This document shows, in pieces, positions 22,386-34,330 of a stretch of DNA of 64,000 bases. How positions within the stretch are numbered: position 1 is the first letter of the stretch; the number at the start of each line of letters is the position of its first letter. Origin of the DNA: Girardinichthys multiradiatus. Its lineage: Eukaryota; Chordata; Actinopteri; Cyprinodontiformes; Goodeidae. The stretch is from positions 26,429,958 to 26,493,957 of the forward strand of contig NC_061805.1 of the NCBI RefSeq assembly GCF_021462225.1, given 5' to 3'. The notes below the pieces were generated by a model. That model did not search any database, had not been told where the DNA came from, and saw only the letters and a list, made by a program, of their open reading frames with translations. Both the position numbers and the translations under genes were made by a program.

Positions 22386-23635
22386 GTGAGTTGCTTTGCT
22401 GTCTTGTTTTTTTTTTTTTTTCAGTGGACAACCTGATATCAAGAACAAGTAGTAGTAGTGCTGTATTTCAACACTACAGTGTCTTTGGAAAGTTTTTGGA
22501 AGTGCAACACTGATGTGTGCACAGGTTTAATGATGCATTACAACTTGTGTGCCTGCACATGAAAGCGTGTGCACTCAGTGTGTGAGTGAATGTTATTGTT
22601 CGTGCCTGAATATATGGGCATGCAGACATTGGAGAGAATGTGCTTTCATGCAGTATGTGTGTGTGTTGGTTAAAGGATACATTTAAAGTAGATTTCTTCA
22701 GCTGATTGATTGGTTTGTGAAACCAGATTGGTGCAGTGTGAACTGAACGTCATCAGCAATGCCTCGCACAAGGACTTATCCCAAAATCATCCCAGTGTGA
22801 CTTTCAGGCTGCAGGGTGCTGGTGGTAGACGCTGCCGGTATGTAGTCGACTATAAATAGGCGTGCTCCAAATTGTGCTGCAGTCCCACATAAATTCAGAG
22901 GGTGGACAAGAAGTGACCTAGCTGGTATTTGCTTGAGAGTTTCGAGTGCTTTAATTCTCTGGATGTAATTGACTCTCTAGTAAATACAAACAAAATATGA
23001 ATAATGCTGTATGATACAGATGATGTGTGTGAACGTATCTTGCTTAGAAGTTTGTGTTTTCTTAAATTAAGCTGTTGTAGGTGAATCATAAATCTCTGTA
23101 GTCTCTTGGGTTTCCTTAGATGTTGGCATATGACTGCTATTAATGTAAGTTGCTGAAGAGCAGTTTTTTATAAACTTTTTCTTTCAAGTACCGCATCAGA
23201 GAATACATTTTCTATAAGCACTATTTTCTTGACATTTTAAAACAACACTAAAACAGGAGAGAAAAAACAGCAATGAAGACTGACTTAGACTTTTATAGTT
23301 TGCTGCGCTATCCCAATAAACTACAAAAAGAAAGAAATCCAGGATATACTGTAGTTATATGTGTTGTTTAGAATCAAAAGTTGGAATTTCCAAGTTTAAA
23401 GTTGGAAAGATCCAACAGTTCCAAAAGAAGTAAAAAATCAGAGGGAAACTCTTTCATTCCAACCCCAACTTAAAATGGCTGCCATGCTAGTCACAGTGAA
23501 AAAACACTATTTTAACTTTTTAAGATTTGTATTTCCATGAGTCTCTAAAGGAAGTTGTTTATTTCCTTTAGAGAACATGTTTTTAAAGTCCTTGAAAGAA
23601 AAGTTGCAAAATAAGAAAAAAATTCCATTGTCCTT
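22386..23635. other. non-coding, one TATA-like site
   Basis: No exon or repeat is recognised. GACTATAAATAGGCG at about 22848-22862 is a perfect TATA-box match in a locally GC-richer spot, but no transcript can be supported from it. Confidence 0.4.
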
Positions 23636-23881
23636 TGTCATGATCCACACCTGTTTGTGTTTCTGTAATTTCCACTCACCTGCTTTTCATGTAGCTCGTC
23701 ACATCTCAGTGGTATTTAGGTTTCTGTTTTCTGTCCCTACGTTGTTGGGTGCTGTCTCCCTGCTTCCTGTGTTTCCTTCAGGTCTGTAAGTACATCATTC
23801 TGTTCATTAAATTATATCCTCACAATGTGTCTGCCAATGTCCTGTTGCTACTTTGGTCCTTCAAAACCGCAAAACATGACA
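23636..23881 (+). mobile_element. LTR of a decayed LTR retrotransposon
   Basis: A 246-base segment starts TGTCATGATC and ends AACATGACA, giving perfect 7-base inverted ends (TGTCATG/CATGACA), with ATTAAA near 23806. The base composition fits an LTR. No matching 5-base duplication flanks it (TCCTT left, GTAGA right), so it is more likely a 5' LTR followed by internal sequence than a solo LTR. Confidence 0.5.
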
Positions 23882-24640
23882 GTAGAACCCAACCAGAAGA
23901 AGAACCAGGCAACAGTCTTGGAAGTTATTACACTGTTCAAATAAATCTGACCGCAGGTGGGGAAAAACATGCGGCAGTCAGAGGAAATGGTGGAGCAATG
24001 GTCGCCATTCTGGGGATCAAGGCTGGCAATACCACATCTGGGAAGCAGCCCGTGGTGCAACAGAACCTCTTGGCCACCGCAGTGCAAATGACCAGCTTGG
24101 CGGTGAGGACTCTAGAATAAACAGCGTGCTGCTCAGACAACCACTGAATCCGGCGTTGCATCTCTTTTGCGATGGTCGACGAGGTCCGGCATGCATGCCC
24201 ACAACCTGCTACCCGGCACCAGCATGAACTTTTAGTAAGGGATCCTGCTCATTTGTCTATGCCACTGGAGATACTCAGCGGACTAGTCAGTCTGTGGCTG
24301 AGACTGACTTTTTATTTGCGGTCCCAGAGCCCACTCCATGCCCCATGAAGGTCTCTGAGCCTAATCCCTGCTGCCTGAAAGCACCAGTGCCTGTTCCTAG
24401 TGCTCCCAAGCTCCAGTCCCTTCTCCTCGCTGCTTGGTAGCAACAGAGGCTGTGCCATGCTACCTCCAGTGTCTGCCCCTCACCTCAAGCTGCTGCTGTT
24501 GCCTCGTGCTTGGGTTCCCCAGGTCTCAGACAAGGGTGTCCAGTTAGACCCACCTCATGTTCCTGTCCCTGAGTTCTCTGATGAAATAGATTTTTTTCTA
24601 TTGTCCCTGCCAAAGAAATGAAGTGTTATTACATTGAAAG
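23882..24640 (+). mobile_element. probable internal remnant of the LTR element
   Basis: GC-richer than its surroundings, with proline/serine-rich frames on the + strand (for example 24400-24621) and no intact ORF. It directly follows the LTR-like segment, which suggests a degenerate leader/gag region, but I find no zinc knuckle or protease motif. Assignment is by position only. Confidence 0.3.
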
Positions 24641-26968
24641 TTAAACTGATTGGCTGTTTGGCCAGCTGTTTCAATTGGCCTGGTGAGCTGAAATCAATTC
24701 CAAACATCTCTGAGACTTGGAAAAGTATACCAGCTTTGTTCTGGTTGCACAAATGACACCTTGTTGCAAAATCCAAATGTTTACACCACTCCTGGCAGAA
24801 TTAAAGCAGACTGACGACTCATAAATAATTAGGCGTACCGATACTGCCCACAGCATTAGTCAACAAAAAATTTAAATAGTAACTTGGAAGTTTTCCAGCT
24901 GAAGAACTCTATCTGCTTTTATGATGTCCTACATTTACAGTTTTAAATAGCTAAAAGCTATTGAAATGGGTACTATGTGACTAGCTGTTAGCAATTCACC
25001 ACTATGGATTTGTTTACTTTTCAACAAACTCTCTGTTGTATGGCATCTGTCTAATGCAGATAAGGGAATTATTATCTACTTTATTTTAGTTGCGTTTTGT
25101 CATTCTCAGAACAGGTTCAGGCTGTCATTTTAAAAGCAACACCATGCAAGTAACCACTTCATCACATTTAATCTCTTCATGTTTACCTCAAACAGAATTT
25201 ATATTTCTTCCGAGTACCACTAAAACGAGCTGTTGAGTAAAGCAGACATCAGTGAGCATGGCTTTGCTTTTAGGTAATTTGGAACAGTGAGGAAAAAAAA
25301 GTTTCTTTCTCAGACAGCATCTTACTTTTATTTGCCTCATGAGGTTTCCTTTTTGAGCCAGCTGACCCCCTAACAGCCATATGGACCTCTTTATGTTTCA
25401 TATGCCAGCCATATGACATGACTGTGGCATTGTTTTGAGATAATCATAACCTTTTAATTCAGCTTCTCAGTTTGAGACCATGTGAAGTTAATATTATATT
25501 CATGCTTAAGACAACAAACAAAGCGCTTTGTTTAGTCTGCTGCAGACATGTCGGCATGAGAATCTCACAGTATGATAACCTTGATTAAAAATAGTACTGC
25601 ATCACAGTAAGTACACTTAACATTTAGACAAACATGTATTAACATGATGGCTTTTATTTAAAACAGAAAACTACTGCTAAAATGTATTTTTTTGATTGTC
25701 ACATCTGATATAATGGTATTATTTTTTCTTTTAGTCTCATTTTGGATTTTGATACTAATACCTTCTTAGCGTTCTTCTTTATTGACATGTTAATTATTTG
25801 TTCTATCTGCATGGATGGAGTCTAAGTAGCAGATCTGCTCCAGGTAGCTTGCCAACGGTAGTTTTCAAACATTACCTTAATGAGAGTTATGGGCCATTAG
25901 TTTTTATATCATAGCTGTCTGGGGTTTTTGAGTTAGCAGAAATAATTTCAAACAGAACTTTACTGAGAAAATAAGGCTTCAGCATCCAATTCTTATATAT
26001 TCACACCCTAGCATAAACTATTTGATGTCTAGCACAGACCTAAGGCATTTTTTAGGACTGTCAAAACATTTTGAGAGTGAATTCTGAGCTTCCATATATT
26101 GCTTGCTATCAGTTAACATCGCAATCCGACATAAACTTCTTCGTATCTCCAAAAATTGAACTTTTCAGCAAATGGAATGTGGAATGGAAGTCTTCTACTA
26201 AATGGAAATTCATGCTTTTTGGTCAAAGTTATATGCTCTCTTTTATTTGTTTTACTGGATATGTATTAATGGAACCACAATGAGATTCAAAGACTGATCA
26301 ACAGAATTGATTTTCACAAGAAATAACTAAAAATGGAGGATGGAAGAAAAATACAAGGTTTTGGCCTGACAGAAATGAAGTGCTACACCAATGTGGAAGC
26401 AGTTACCCAAAAATGAGATTGCTTAATCTCATGATATGTCAGGCAGAGACACGTCTGCACTGATGTAGATTTACTTACCTCCACTTGCTGAACTGCTGAA
26501 GTGAGGGCAGGTTGACCTATTTTCTGATTAACTGAGTTAATTATTATTGGGGGCCCTCACAGAACATTAATCCCTAGATGGTCAATTAATCCCTAAATAT
26601 GACAAAAGTTATAAACTAAAACAAGACAATGACATCACAGTAAACAACCTCATCCTGACACAGCAGAACATGATGATTTCTACACCTGTAATCCCAATGC
26701 ATACTTGCCATACAAAAAAGGGAGCACATCACATGGATACACTTCTTTTAAAGATGAGACAGAACTTAATATTCCAGAACATTCACTGTATTTCATCACA
26801 TTTAGCCCCCTGTAAGATGTTTTTCAATACACCAGCATACATAGAGTGTCTCTATTTTTCTGCTCCATAAAGATGGAAAAAAAAACCAGGTCACTCCGAC
26901 AATTTTTATTGTGTCTTAAAAATAAAAAATGAAATCATGACAATGATATGATGGAAATTTCACCAATA
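24641..26968. other. intergenic, nothing recognised
   Basis: AT-rich, apparently single-copy DNA. Part of it (25370-25560) is less AT-rich and has homeobox-like TAAT cores, so it could be a regulatory element. I cannot support a gene or repeat. Confidence 0.4.
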
Positions 26969-28552
26969 CAGGTCCTTCTCAAAATATTAGCATATTGTGA
27001 TAAAGTTCATTATTTTCCATAATGTAATGATGAAAATTTAACATTCACATATTTTAGATTTATTGCACACTAACTGAAATATTTCAGGTCTTTTATTGTC
27101 TTAATACGGATGATTTTGGCATACAGCTCATGAAAACCCAAAATTCCTGTCTCACAAAATTAGCATATCATTAAAAGGGTCTCTAAACGAGCTATGAACC
27201 TAATCATCTGAATCAACGAGTTAACTCTAAACACCTGCAAAAGATTCCTGAGGCCTTTAAAACTCCCAGCCTGGTTCATCACTCAAAACCTCAATCATGG
27301 GTAAGACTGCCGACCTGACTGCTGTCCAGAAGGCCACTATTGACACCCTCAAGCAAGAGGGTAAGACACAGAAAGAAATTTCTGAACGAATAGGCTGTTC
27401 TCAGAGTGCTGTATCAAGGCACCTCAGTGGGAAGTCTGTGGGAAGGAAAAAGTGTTGCAGAAAACGCTGCACAACGAGAAGAGGTGACCGGACCCTGAGG
27501 AAGATTGTGGAGAAGGGCCGATTCCAGACCTTGGGGGACCTGCGGAAGCAGTGGACTGAGTCTGGAGTAGAAACATCCAGAGCCACCGTGCACAGGCGTG
27601 TGCAGGAAATGGGCTACAGGTGCCGCATTCCCCAGGTCAAGCCACTTTTGAACCAGAAACAGCGGCAGAAGCGCCTGGACTGTTGCTCAGTGGTCCAAAG
27701 TACTTTTTTCGGATGAAAGCAAATTCTGCATGTCATTCGGAAATCAAGGTGCCAGAGTCTGGAGGAAGACTGGGGAGAAGGAAATGCCAAAATGCCAGAA
27801 GTCCAGTGTCAAGTACCCACAGTCAGTGATGGTCTGGGTTGCCGTGTCAGCTGCTGGTGTTGGTCCACTGTGTTTTATCAAGGGCAGGTTCAATGCAGCT
27901 AGCTATCAGGAGATTTTGGAGCACTTCATGCTTCCATCTGCTGAAAAGCTTTATGGAGATGAAGATTTCATTTTTCAGCACGACCTGGCACCTGCTCACA
28001 GTGCCAAAACCACTGGTAAATGGTTTACTGACCATGGTATCACTGTGCTCAATTGGCCTGCCAACTCTCCTGACCTGAACCCCATAGAGAATCTGTGGGA
28101 TATTGTGAAGAGAACGTTGAGAGACTCAAGACCCAACACTCTGAATGAGCTAAAGGCCGCTATCGAAGCATCCTGGGCCTCCACAAGACCTCAGCAGTGC
28201 CACAGGCTGATTGCCTCCATGCCACGCTGCATTGAAGCAGTCATTTCTGCCAAAGGATTCCCGACCAAGTATTGAGTGCATAACTGTACATGATTATTTG
28301 AAAGTTGACGTTTTTTGTATTAAAAACACTTTTCTTTTATTGGTCGGATGAAATATGCTAATATTGTGAGATAGGAATTTTGGGTTTTCATGAGCTGTAT
28401 GCCAAAATCATCCATATTAAGACAATAAAAGACCTGAAATATTTCAGTTAGTGTGCAATGAATTTAAAATATATGAATGTTAAATTTTCATCATTACATT
28501 ATGGAAAATAATGAACTTTATCACAATATGCTAATATTTTGAGAAGGACCTG
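26969..28552 (+). mobile_element. Tc1-like DNA transposon, copy 1 (1584 bp, frameshifted)
   Basis: Starts CAGGTCCTTCTCAAAATATT and ends with its inverse, AATATTTTGAGAAGGACCTG, between TA dinucleotides (26967-26968 and 28553-28554). The terminal inverted repeats extend about 200 bases. The element is close to the copy at 30604-32213 in opposite orientation. It is 26 bp shorter because of one deletion inside the transposase gene. TA target duplication and DD34E chemistry are hallmarks of the Tc1 branch of Tc1/mariner. Confidence 0.95.
27297..28275 (+). pseudogene. Tc1-like transposase, broken by a 26-bp deletion
   Basis: Codons 1-128 read in one frame (27297-27716, ending in an out-of-frame tail), then the rest in another (from within 27680 to 28275). 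The break follows RLD at about 27680. Compared with copy 2, the DNA between two CTGGACTG repeats and one repeat unit are gone, 26 bases in all, shifting the frame. All three catalytic acidic residues (Asp in FSDES, Asp in FQHDLAP, Glu in NPIENLW) are still encoded across the two frames. The copy retains GCSQS in the helix-turn-helix and VLFSDES, which look more like the family norm than copy 2. Confidence 0.9.
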
Positions 28553-30603
28553 TATTGAATAACTTTTTAAAACCTTGTTTTACTTTGATAACATACCAAG
28601 CCTGTTGTAGCTCTCCAGCACGTGAGTTAGCCTGCACTTTGCAATATCTAGAAGTCTGTCAGTTAGATTGCCTTTACTACAGCGAGAAACACAGAAAGCC
28701 CTGTGTTGTAACTGAGCTCTACTATGCAAATATATACTGTAAGATAACGGTGCTGCACTCCACCTCCTCATGGGTGAATCAGTGAGGTGGAAGCACCACA
28801 CTAAGCTCTTTGTTTCAGGTGTGCGTCACCTGACCTGAGTGCTGTGGCTACAAGACCAGTTGTACAGTAACTACATGACAGGGGTGCTCATACTCTGCTC
28901 TGTTCTGATACTGCTTAAAAACCACGCTGTATCAGTGTAAATTATCAGGAGGCAAACATAAATGTTTTATTCTTTCAAGTTCTTCCACAGTGAGCGTTAC
29001 TGCTAGTGAGCAAAAGGCCAATGAGCAAGGCTTGATGTAAAATCTGTGTAACATACAGGGACGAAAAAAGCATCAGCAGAGCTGCTGCTGTCCTTGCATT
29101 ATTGTTCTAAGGAGGATTCTGTTTGGTTGGTTTCTTGAATGTCTCCATGTAGACGCCATGTGCACAAATCTGATCATTCACATGACCTTAACTTAAAGCG
29201 ACGGTGTCAACTCAAATATTTGTCAAACTTTGTTGTACTGAGATGACTCTTTTTGTGGAAAAAAATTTAAATGAGTTTGAGCTTATATTATAAGCGAGGA
29301 TTTTCCAGCAGTGAGGGTACAAGGGTCAAGCAGGAGTGGAAGACTGCAGTGTTTGGTGCCAACAAAGGGAAATGTCACAGGTTTCCCTTAGCCTGTCTTG
29401 GTATTTTATGAGTTTTTGAGGCAGGGGTTAATGGAAAATTAAACTGTTTGCTTCCCAAAGCATATTCATTACTATAATAAAGACAGTGTTTGTTTTCCTC
29501 AGATTTTCTGGCAAGGCAGAACATGCATAAGTCCTCCACAGCTCTCACGCAGATGCTCTGCAAAATGCATACACACACACACACTTATTCAAGCCCCTTT
29601 TTATTGGAGAGGCTGCTCCCATAACAATACGAAGGGAATCTCTGTGTACTCAGTGATCTTAGGTCATTCTTGGACCGTTCAGCTCCACTAGCTTTTACTA
29701 GGCAAATCTGATTCTGGTTATTGAAGGCCAGTTTGTTTTTTACTTTTAGAGTGAGAAAAAACAATGATTTTGCAATGGAGTATTAGTTGTTTGGTTGAAG
29801 ACGTTCCCTGTCTCTAGATGTTTGATTTCATTGTCATAAATTCAGTGCAGTGTGTGCTGCTTAACAGTCTTTCCAATTTGTACACCCATAAAAGGCAAGC
29901 ATCTCAGGAACACTCCAAGACTCACAACGACTTATGGAGACATGGAAATCTGAACAGACAAAAGGGTAAAATATGATTGCCTCCCAGCCCCTCTCCCCTC
30001 TCTGACTCCATCTGCAGTGCAATAAATACAGAACCAGAGCACAGCTGGGTGGCATCAAGACAACCACAATGTTACATCTTATAATTAAGCTGTATTGTTA
30101 TAACCAGCAGAAGAGAATTGTACACAAACATGTGTAAAGGCTGAAGAAACAGAGGAGCATTTGAGAAGATTTGGGGCCCTGCAGCAGCAGAAGCAGCAGT
30201 GTCTGTGTGTTTACTTTGTGACATCACGCTGGAAGAGTGACCTCGTAGGGGCAGGGCTGTAGAGAAGAGAGAAACAGCTGCGAATACAATTCACTTGGGC
30301 TTTCCTTTTCCTCTGTTAGTCTGGATGTCCTGTCATTGTGCTTGTGACCTTCTTTAAAAACAAATTGTGGTAACTTATCTTATTTTTTATATATGCACAG
30401 TTTGAACCATCTGCCCTGGCTGGCCCTAACTGTAGAGGGAATTGTGGGTGGGGCCTAATGATGTCCCCAGTGAGTGGTGGCATGCTGGTTATGTTTGGTC
30501 CTTTCTCGAATGTCACATCCTGGTGCCTTGTTTAACAAATTAAGAAAACAAATACTTTGTTTTCCTAACTTCTAGAAAACTTTCCATAAACAATATATTT
30601 ATA
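28553..30603. other. unique spacer between the inverted Tc1-like copies
   Basis: About 2.05 kb with no exon recognised. It contains a small (CA)n at about 29571-29583 and short CAG-like runs at 30180-30205. It would be the loop of the 5.2 kb inverted-repeat structure. Confidence 0.6.
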
Positions 30604-32213
30604 CAGGTCCTTCTCAAAATATTAGCATATTGTGATAAAGTTAATTATTTTCCATAATGTCATGATGAAAATTTAACATTAATATATTTTAGATTCATTG
30701 CACACTAACTAAAATATTTCAGGTCTTTTATTGTCTTAATACGGATGATTTTGGCATACAGCTCATGAAAACCCAAAATTCCTATCTCACAAAATTAGCA
30801 TATTTCATCCGACCAATAAAAGAAAAGTGTTTTTAATACAAAAAACGTCAACCTTCAAATAATCATGTACAGTTATGCACTCAATACTTGGTCGGGAATC
30901 CTTTGGCAGAAATGACTGCTTCAATGCAGCGTGGCATGGAGGCAATCAGCCTGTGGCACTGCTGAGGTCTTATGGAGGCCCAGGATGCTTCGATAGCGGC
31001 CTTTAGCTCATCCAGAGTGTTGGGTCTTGAGTCTCTCAACGTTCTCTTCACAATATCCCACAGATTCTCTATGGGGTTCAGGTCAGGAGAGTTGGCAGGC
31101 CAATTGAGCACAGTGATACCATGGTCAGTAAACCATTTACCAGTGGTTTTGGCACTGTGAGCAGGTGCCAGGTCGTGCTGAAAAATGAAATCTTCATCTC
31201 CATAAAGCTTTTCAGCAGATGGAAGCATGAAGTGCTCCAAAATCTCCTGATAGCTAGCTGCATTGACCCTGCCCTTGATAAAACACAGTGGACCAACACC
31301 AGCAGCTGACACGGCACCCCAGACCATCACTGACTGTGGGTACTTGACACTGGACTTCTGGCATTTTGGCATTTCCTTTTCCCCAGTCTTCCTCCAGACT
31401 CTGGCACCTTGATTTCCGAATGACATGCAGAATTTGCTTTCATCCGAACAATGTACTTTGGACCACTGAGCAACAGTCCAGTGCTGCTTCTCTGTAGCCC
31501 AGTCCAGGCGCTTCTGCCGCTGTTTCTGGTTCAAAAGTGGCTTGACCTGGGGAATGCGGCACCTGTAGCCCATTTCCTGCACACTCCTGTGCACGGTGGC
31601 TCTGGATGTTTCTACTCCAGACTCAGTCCACTGCTTCCGCAGGTCCCCCAAGGTCTGGAATCGGCCCTTCTCCACAATCTTCCTCAGGGTCCGGTCACCT
31701 CTTCTCGTTGTGCAGCGTTTTCTGCCACACTTTTTCCTTCCCACAGACTTCCCACTGAGGTGCCTTGATACAGCACTCTGGAAACAGCATATTCGTTCAG
31801 AAATTTCTTTCTGTGTCTTACCCTCTTGCTTGAGGGTGTCAATAGTGGCCTTCTGGACAGCAGTCAGGTCGGCAGTCTTACCCATGATTGGGGTTTTGAG
31901 TGATGAACCAGGCTGGGAGTTTTAAAGGCCTCAGGAATCTTTTGCAGGTGTTTAGAGTTAACTCGTTGATTCAGATGATTAGGTTCATAGCTCGTTTAGA
32001 GACCCTTTTAATGATATGCTAATTTTATGAGATAGGAATTTTGGGTTTTCATGAGCTGTATGCCAAAATCATCCGTATTAAGAGAATAAAAGACCTGAAA
32101 TATTTCAGTTAGTGTGCAATGAATCTAAAATATATGAATGTTAAATTTTCATCATGACATTATGGAAAATAATGAACTTTATCACAATATGCTAATATTT
32201 TGAGAAGGACCTG
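30604..32213 (-). mobile_element. Tc1-like DNA transposon, copy 2 (1610 bp, intact ORF)
   Basis: Same family and ends as copy 1, inverted. The left flank is TA (30602-30603). The right flank is CA (32214-32215), best explained as a mutated TA. Its length exceeds copy 1 by exactly 26 bp. The long terminal inverted repeats (about 200 bp) are well conserved. Confidence 0.95.
30881..31885 (-). CDS. Tc1-like transposase, uninterrupted, 334 aa
   Basis: Cut-and-paste DDE transposase acting in the nucleus on its own terminal repeats. The N-terminal part (about 1-115) holds two helix-turn-helix DNA-binding modules separated by a basic GRKKCGRKR stretch. The catalytic domain carries D148 (CSDES), D238 (FQHDLAP) and E273 (NPIENLW). 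There are 34 residues between the last two, the DD34E spacing of Tc1. Length is typical (about 340 aa). Compared with copy 1 it has CCF for GCS at positions 33-35 in the first helix-turn-helix, and HC for LF just before the catalytic Asp. The frame is open but activity is doubtful. No introns; the gene lies wholly inside the element. Confidence 0.92.
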   Translation of the reverse strand: MGKTADLTAVQKATIDTLKQEGKTQKEISERICCFQSAVSRHLSGKSVGRKKCGRKRCTTRRGDRTLRKIVEKGRFQTLGDLRKQWTESGVETSRATVHRSVQEMGYRCRIPQVKPLLNQKQRQKRLDWATEKQHWTVAQWSKVHCSDESKFCMSFGNQGARVWRKTGEKEMPKCQKSSVKYPQSVMVWGAVSAAGVGPLCFIKGRVNAASYQEILEHFMLPSAEKLYGDEDFIFQHDLAPAHSAKTTGKWFTDHGITVLNWPANSPDLNPIENLWDIVKRTLRDSRPNTLDELKAAIEASWASIRPQQCHRLIASMPRCIEAVISAKGFPTKY

Positions 32214-32430
32214 CATGCGTGGGTTCTCTCCCACAGTCAAAGATATGCCTGTTAGGTTAAGTGGTCTCTCTAAATTGCCGTTAGGTGAATGGGTGTGTAC
32301 ATGGTTGTTTGTGTGTTGCCCTGCGATGGACTGGTGACCTGTCCAGGGTGGACCCCGCCTCCTGGCCATAGACAACCCACTACGGAAGAAGCGGTAGAAA
32401 ATGACTGAATGACTGATTGAATGCATATTT
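32214..32430 (-). repeat. LINE-type 3' tail with TGAATGACTGA repeats
   Basis: TTGCCCTGCGATGGACTGG, then GACCTGTCCAGGGTGGACCC and AAGCGGTAGAAAATGACTGA with a short GAATGACTGATT tandem end. The reverse orientation of the same family lies at 40555-40845 and 57655-57800. It abuts copy 2 directly, so the Tc1-like element probably jumped into it. Confidence 0.65.
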
Positions 32431-32539
32431 TTTTAAGATTCTGGGATGAAATCTGTATGGGATAGGAAATTGTTGTAGCAACCTGTAAGAGTCCAGTGTT
32501 GTAAATATGAATCTGAGAATATTATTTAATATTAATATT

Positions 32540-34330
32540 TTAATATTAATATTTTATCAAATAATATTTCGGTCTGTCCTGGGAATACCAGCCCCATTAA
32601 GGCGATGGTATTAGGACAGAATAGAAAGGTGTGAGACAAGCTCTGACATTATTGAACAGCATAAACTCTGCACATATATGGAATGAATTCACACAATTTC
32701 TTAAAATACAAGAGTTTATTAACAAAAATAAGTCAACTCAAAGTCAAACATATTTCAATCAACAAACTCTTTACTATGCTAAAACAATCTAACTAACTAC
32801 CAACCAGAATGAAAGAATAATGAAGACTAATGGGCTATGTATAATATAAACAAGTTGATTAAAGATGATTGAAAATTATGACCAAAAGAGTGATGCAACA
32901 TTACCATGCAATGTTTATGTTTGAGAACCAAGGATTATCTTGAAGAATCTGGAAGTGAAGTTAAGTTAGTTTTGGAACCAACTTAAGCAATAATCAGCAA
33001 ACGTTTAGACAACCATTCACAATGCAAGATCAGATAAAATATTATTTTAATAAAATAATGTTTTAAATAATGATCTGCCGAATAAAACCAACCTCCTGGA
33101 TGACTAATTCTCAACGGTGTCTAATTAACTGCCTTTTATTTATTGAAATAATATTTGAAGAAATATTATTGAGTAATTTGGAAAAGAGCCAAATCTTTCT
33201 GGAGAAATGGGGCTTAATGGTGTTTACTTAGTTATCAACTCTAGCAAATGATGTTCAGGGACTATTATCCACTAGCTTGAAAACCAACAACCTTTCTGTT
33301 GACTAGCCTTAATGCTAGCACACATGTGTTCTTACCGTTGGCAGTTAAGCTAGCAAGAAGCGGATAGCTTAGCACCAGAATTAACACATACCTTTAAAAT
33401 ACCAGGATTAATGAAAGGGTTAAAATGCATAAGCGTGGACGGCGCGTTATGAGCAATGTTCTGGTCAAAACCACCCTTTAAATAAAGTTTATCTTAGCTT
33501 TAAAACATACAAAGAACACAGAACCGGCGCATGCCGTAGCTAGCATACTAGCACTAAAGATAGCCAGGTTCCACAAAACAAACTTCATAACATGAAAACG
33601 TTTAGATCATTTCATCCTAAACCTATCTGTTAATCTACCCTAACCTAACCTCTGACCATGTTGAGGGAATGTTGTCCAAGGGCGAAGTTTGAAGAAGATA
33701 TCCACCGTGAACATAAGGGTTAGCTTCCCGCTAACTTCCTCAGTTTCTCCCGCTCAGAAGGTGCGTTCGTTCTGTGAACAAAAGGGTTAGCTTCCCGCTA
33801 ACCTCCAGCTGTGGATGAAGAACGAACGTTGTCCGCTGCGGTCTCTGCCGTCTTCCTTCAGGCTTCTCTCAAACACTGTTTGAGTTTGCGGGGCCTTGGA
33901 GAGACAGTCAGCAATGCTTGTACCTTAATTATCTGCGTTCATGAATAAAAATACCGGACACACAAACAGTATTTCATTCTACTTAACTTTGCATATGATC
34001 GATGATCGTATGGCTTTGGATCCAGTTGAATTTATGTCTTTTTGCCAGCAAAAGACATTCGCACGCTGGGCCTTTCCTGAACCGTCCTCCTCGGAGGCGT
34101 GTGGAAAGAGAGAGACTTGTGGAAAGGTGGGGGCTTATATTTGGGTAATGGCACCACAGGAAGTCCGCAGTTATCCACTTTTCTGGCTGTGCCAGAAGAA
34201 AGTTAATGCACTTTATTTTGAAAAGTTCCAAAAAAGTATGTACCGGAGTTTTGGTGTCGAAATCCATGGCTGTATGGTCCCAACACCAGCAAGGATGTTT
34301 TTAATATATTTGTAGGAAATGCATAAATGT
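32540..34330 (+). repeat. LTR-like dispersed repeat, copy A
   Basis: Begins near CGGTCTGTCCTGGGAATACC. AT-rich for 600 bases, then has TAGC-rich segments (GCTAGC, AGCTTAGC) and two direct repeats of AAGGGTTAGCTTCCCGCTAA, 67 bases apart (33715 and 33782). A diverged relative in reverse orientation lies at about 42800-43480, sharing ATACCAGCCC, CTGACATTATTGAACAG-like and GTTAAGTTAGTTTT blocks. I suspect an LTR or solo LTR of an endogenous retroelement, but no target duplication or coding region is identified. Confidence 0.4.

Noticed and set aside
21885..22448. 187-codon open frame on the minus strand
   Set aside because: Its leucine run comes from a (CAG)n repeat and it has no family resemblance. 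The opposite strand carries promoter-like sites and a splice donor in the same place.
24641..26968. Search for depdc1b or pde4d coding exons, expected from synteny
   Set aside because: No DEP, RhoGAP, UCR or phosphodiesterase motif seen in any frame here or elsewhere between 13 and 64 kb.
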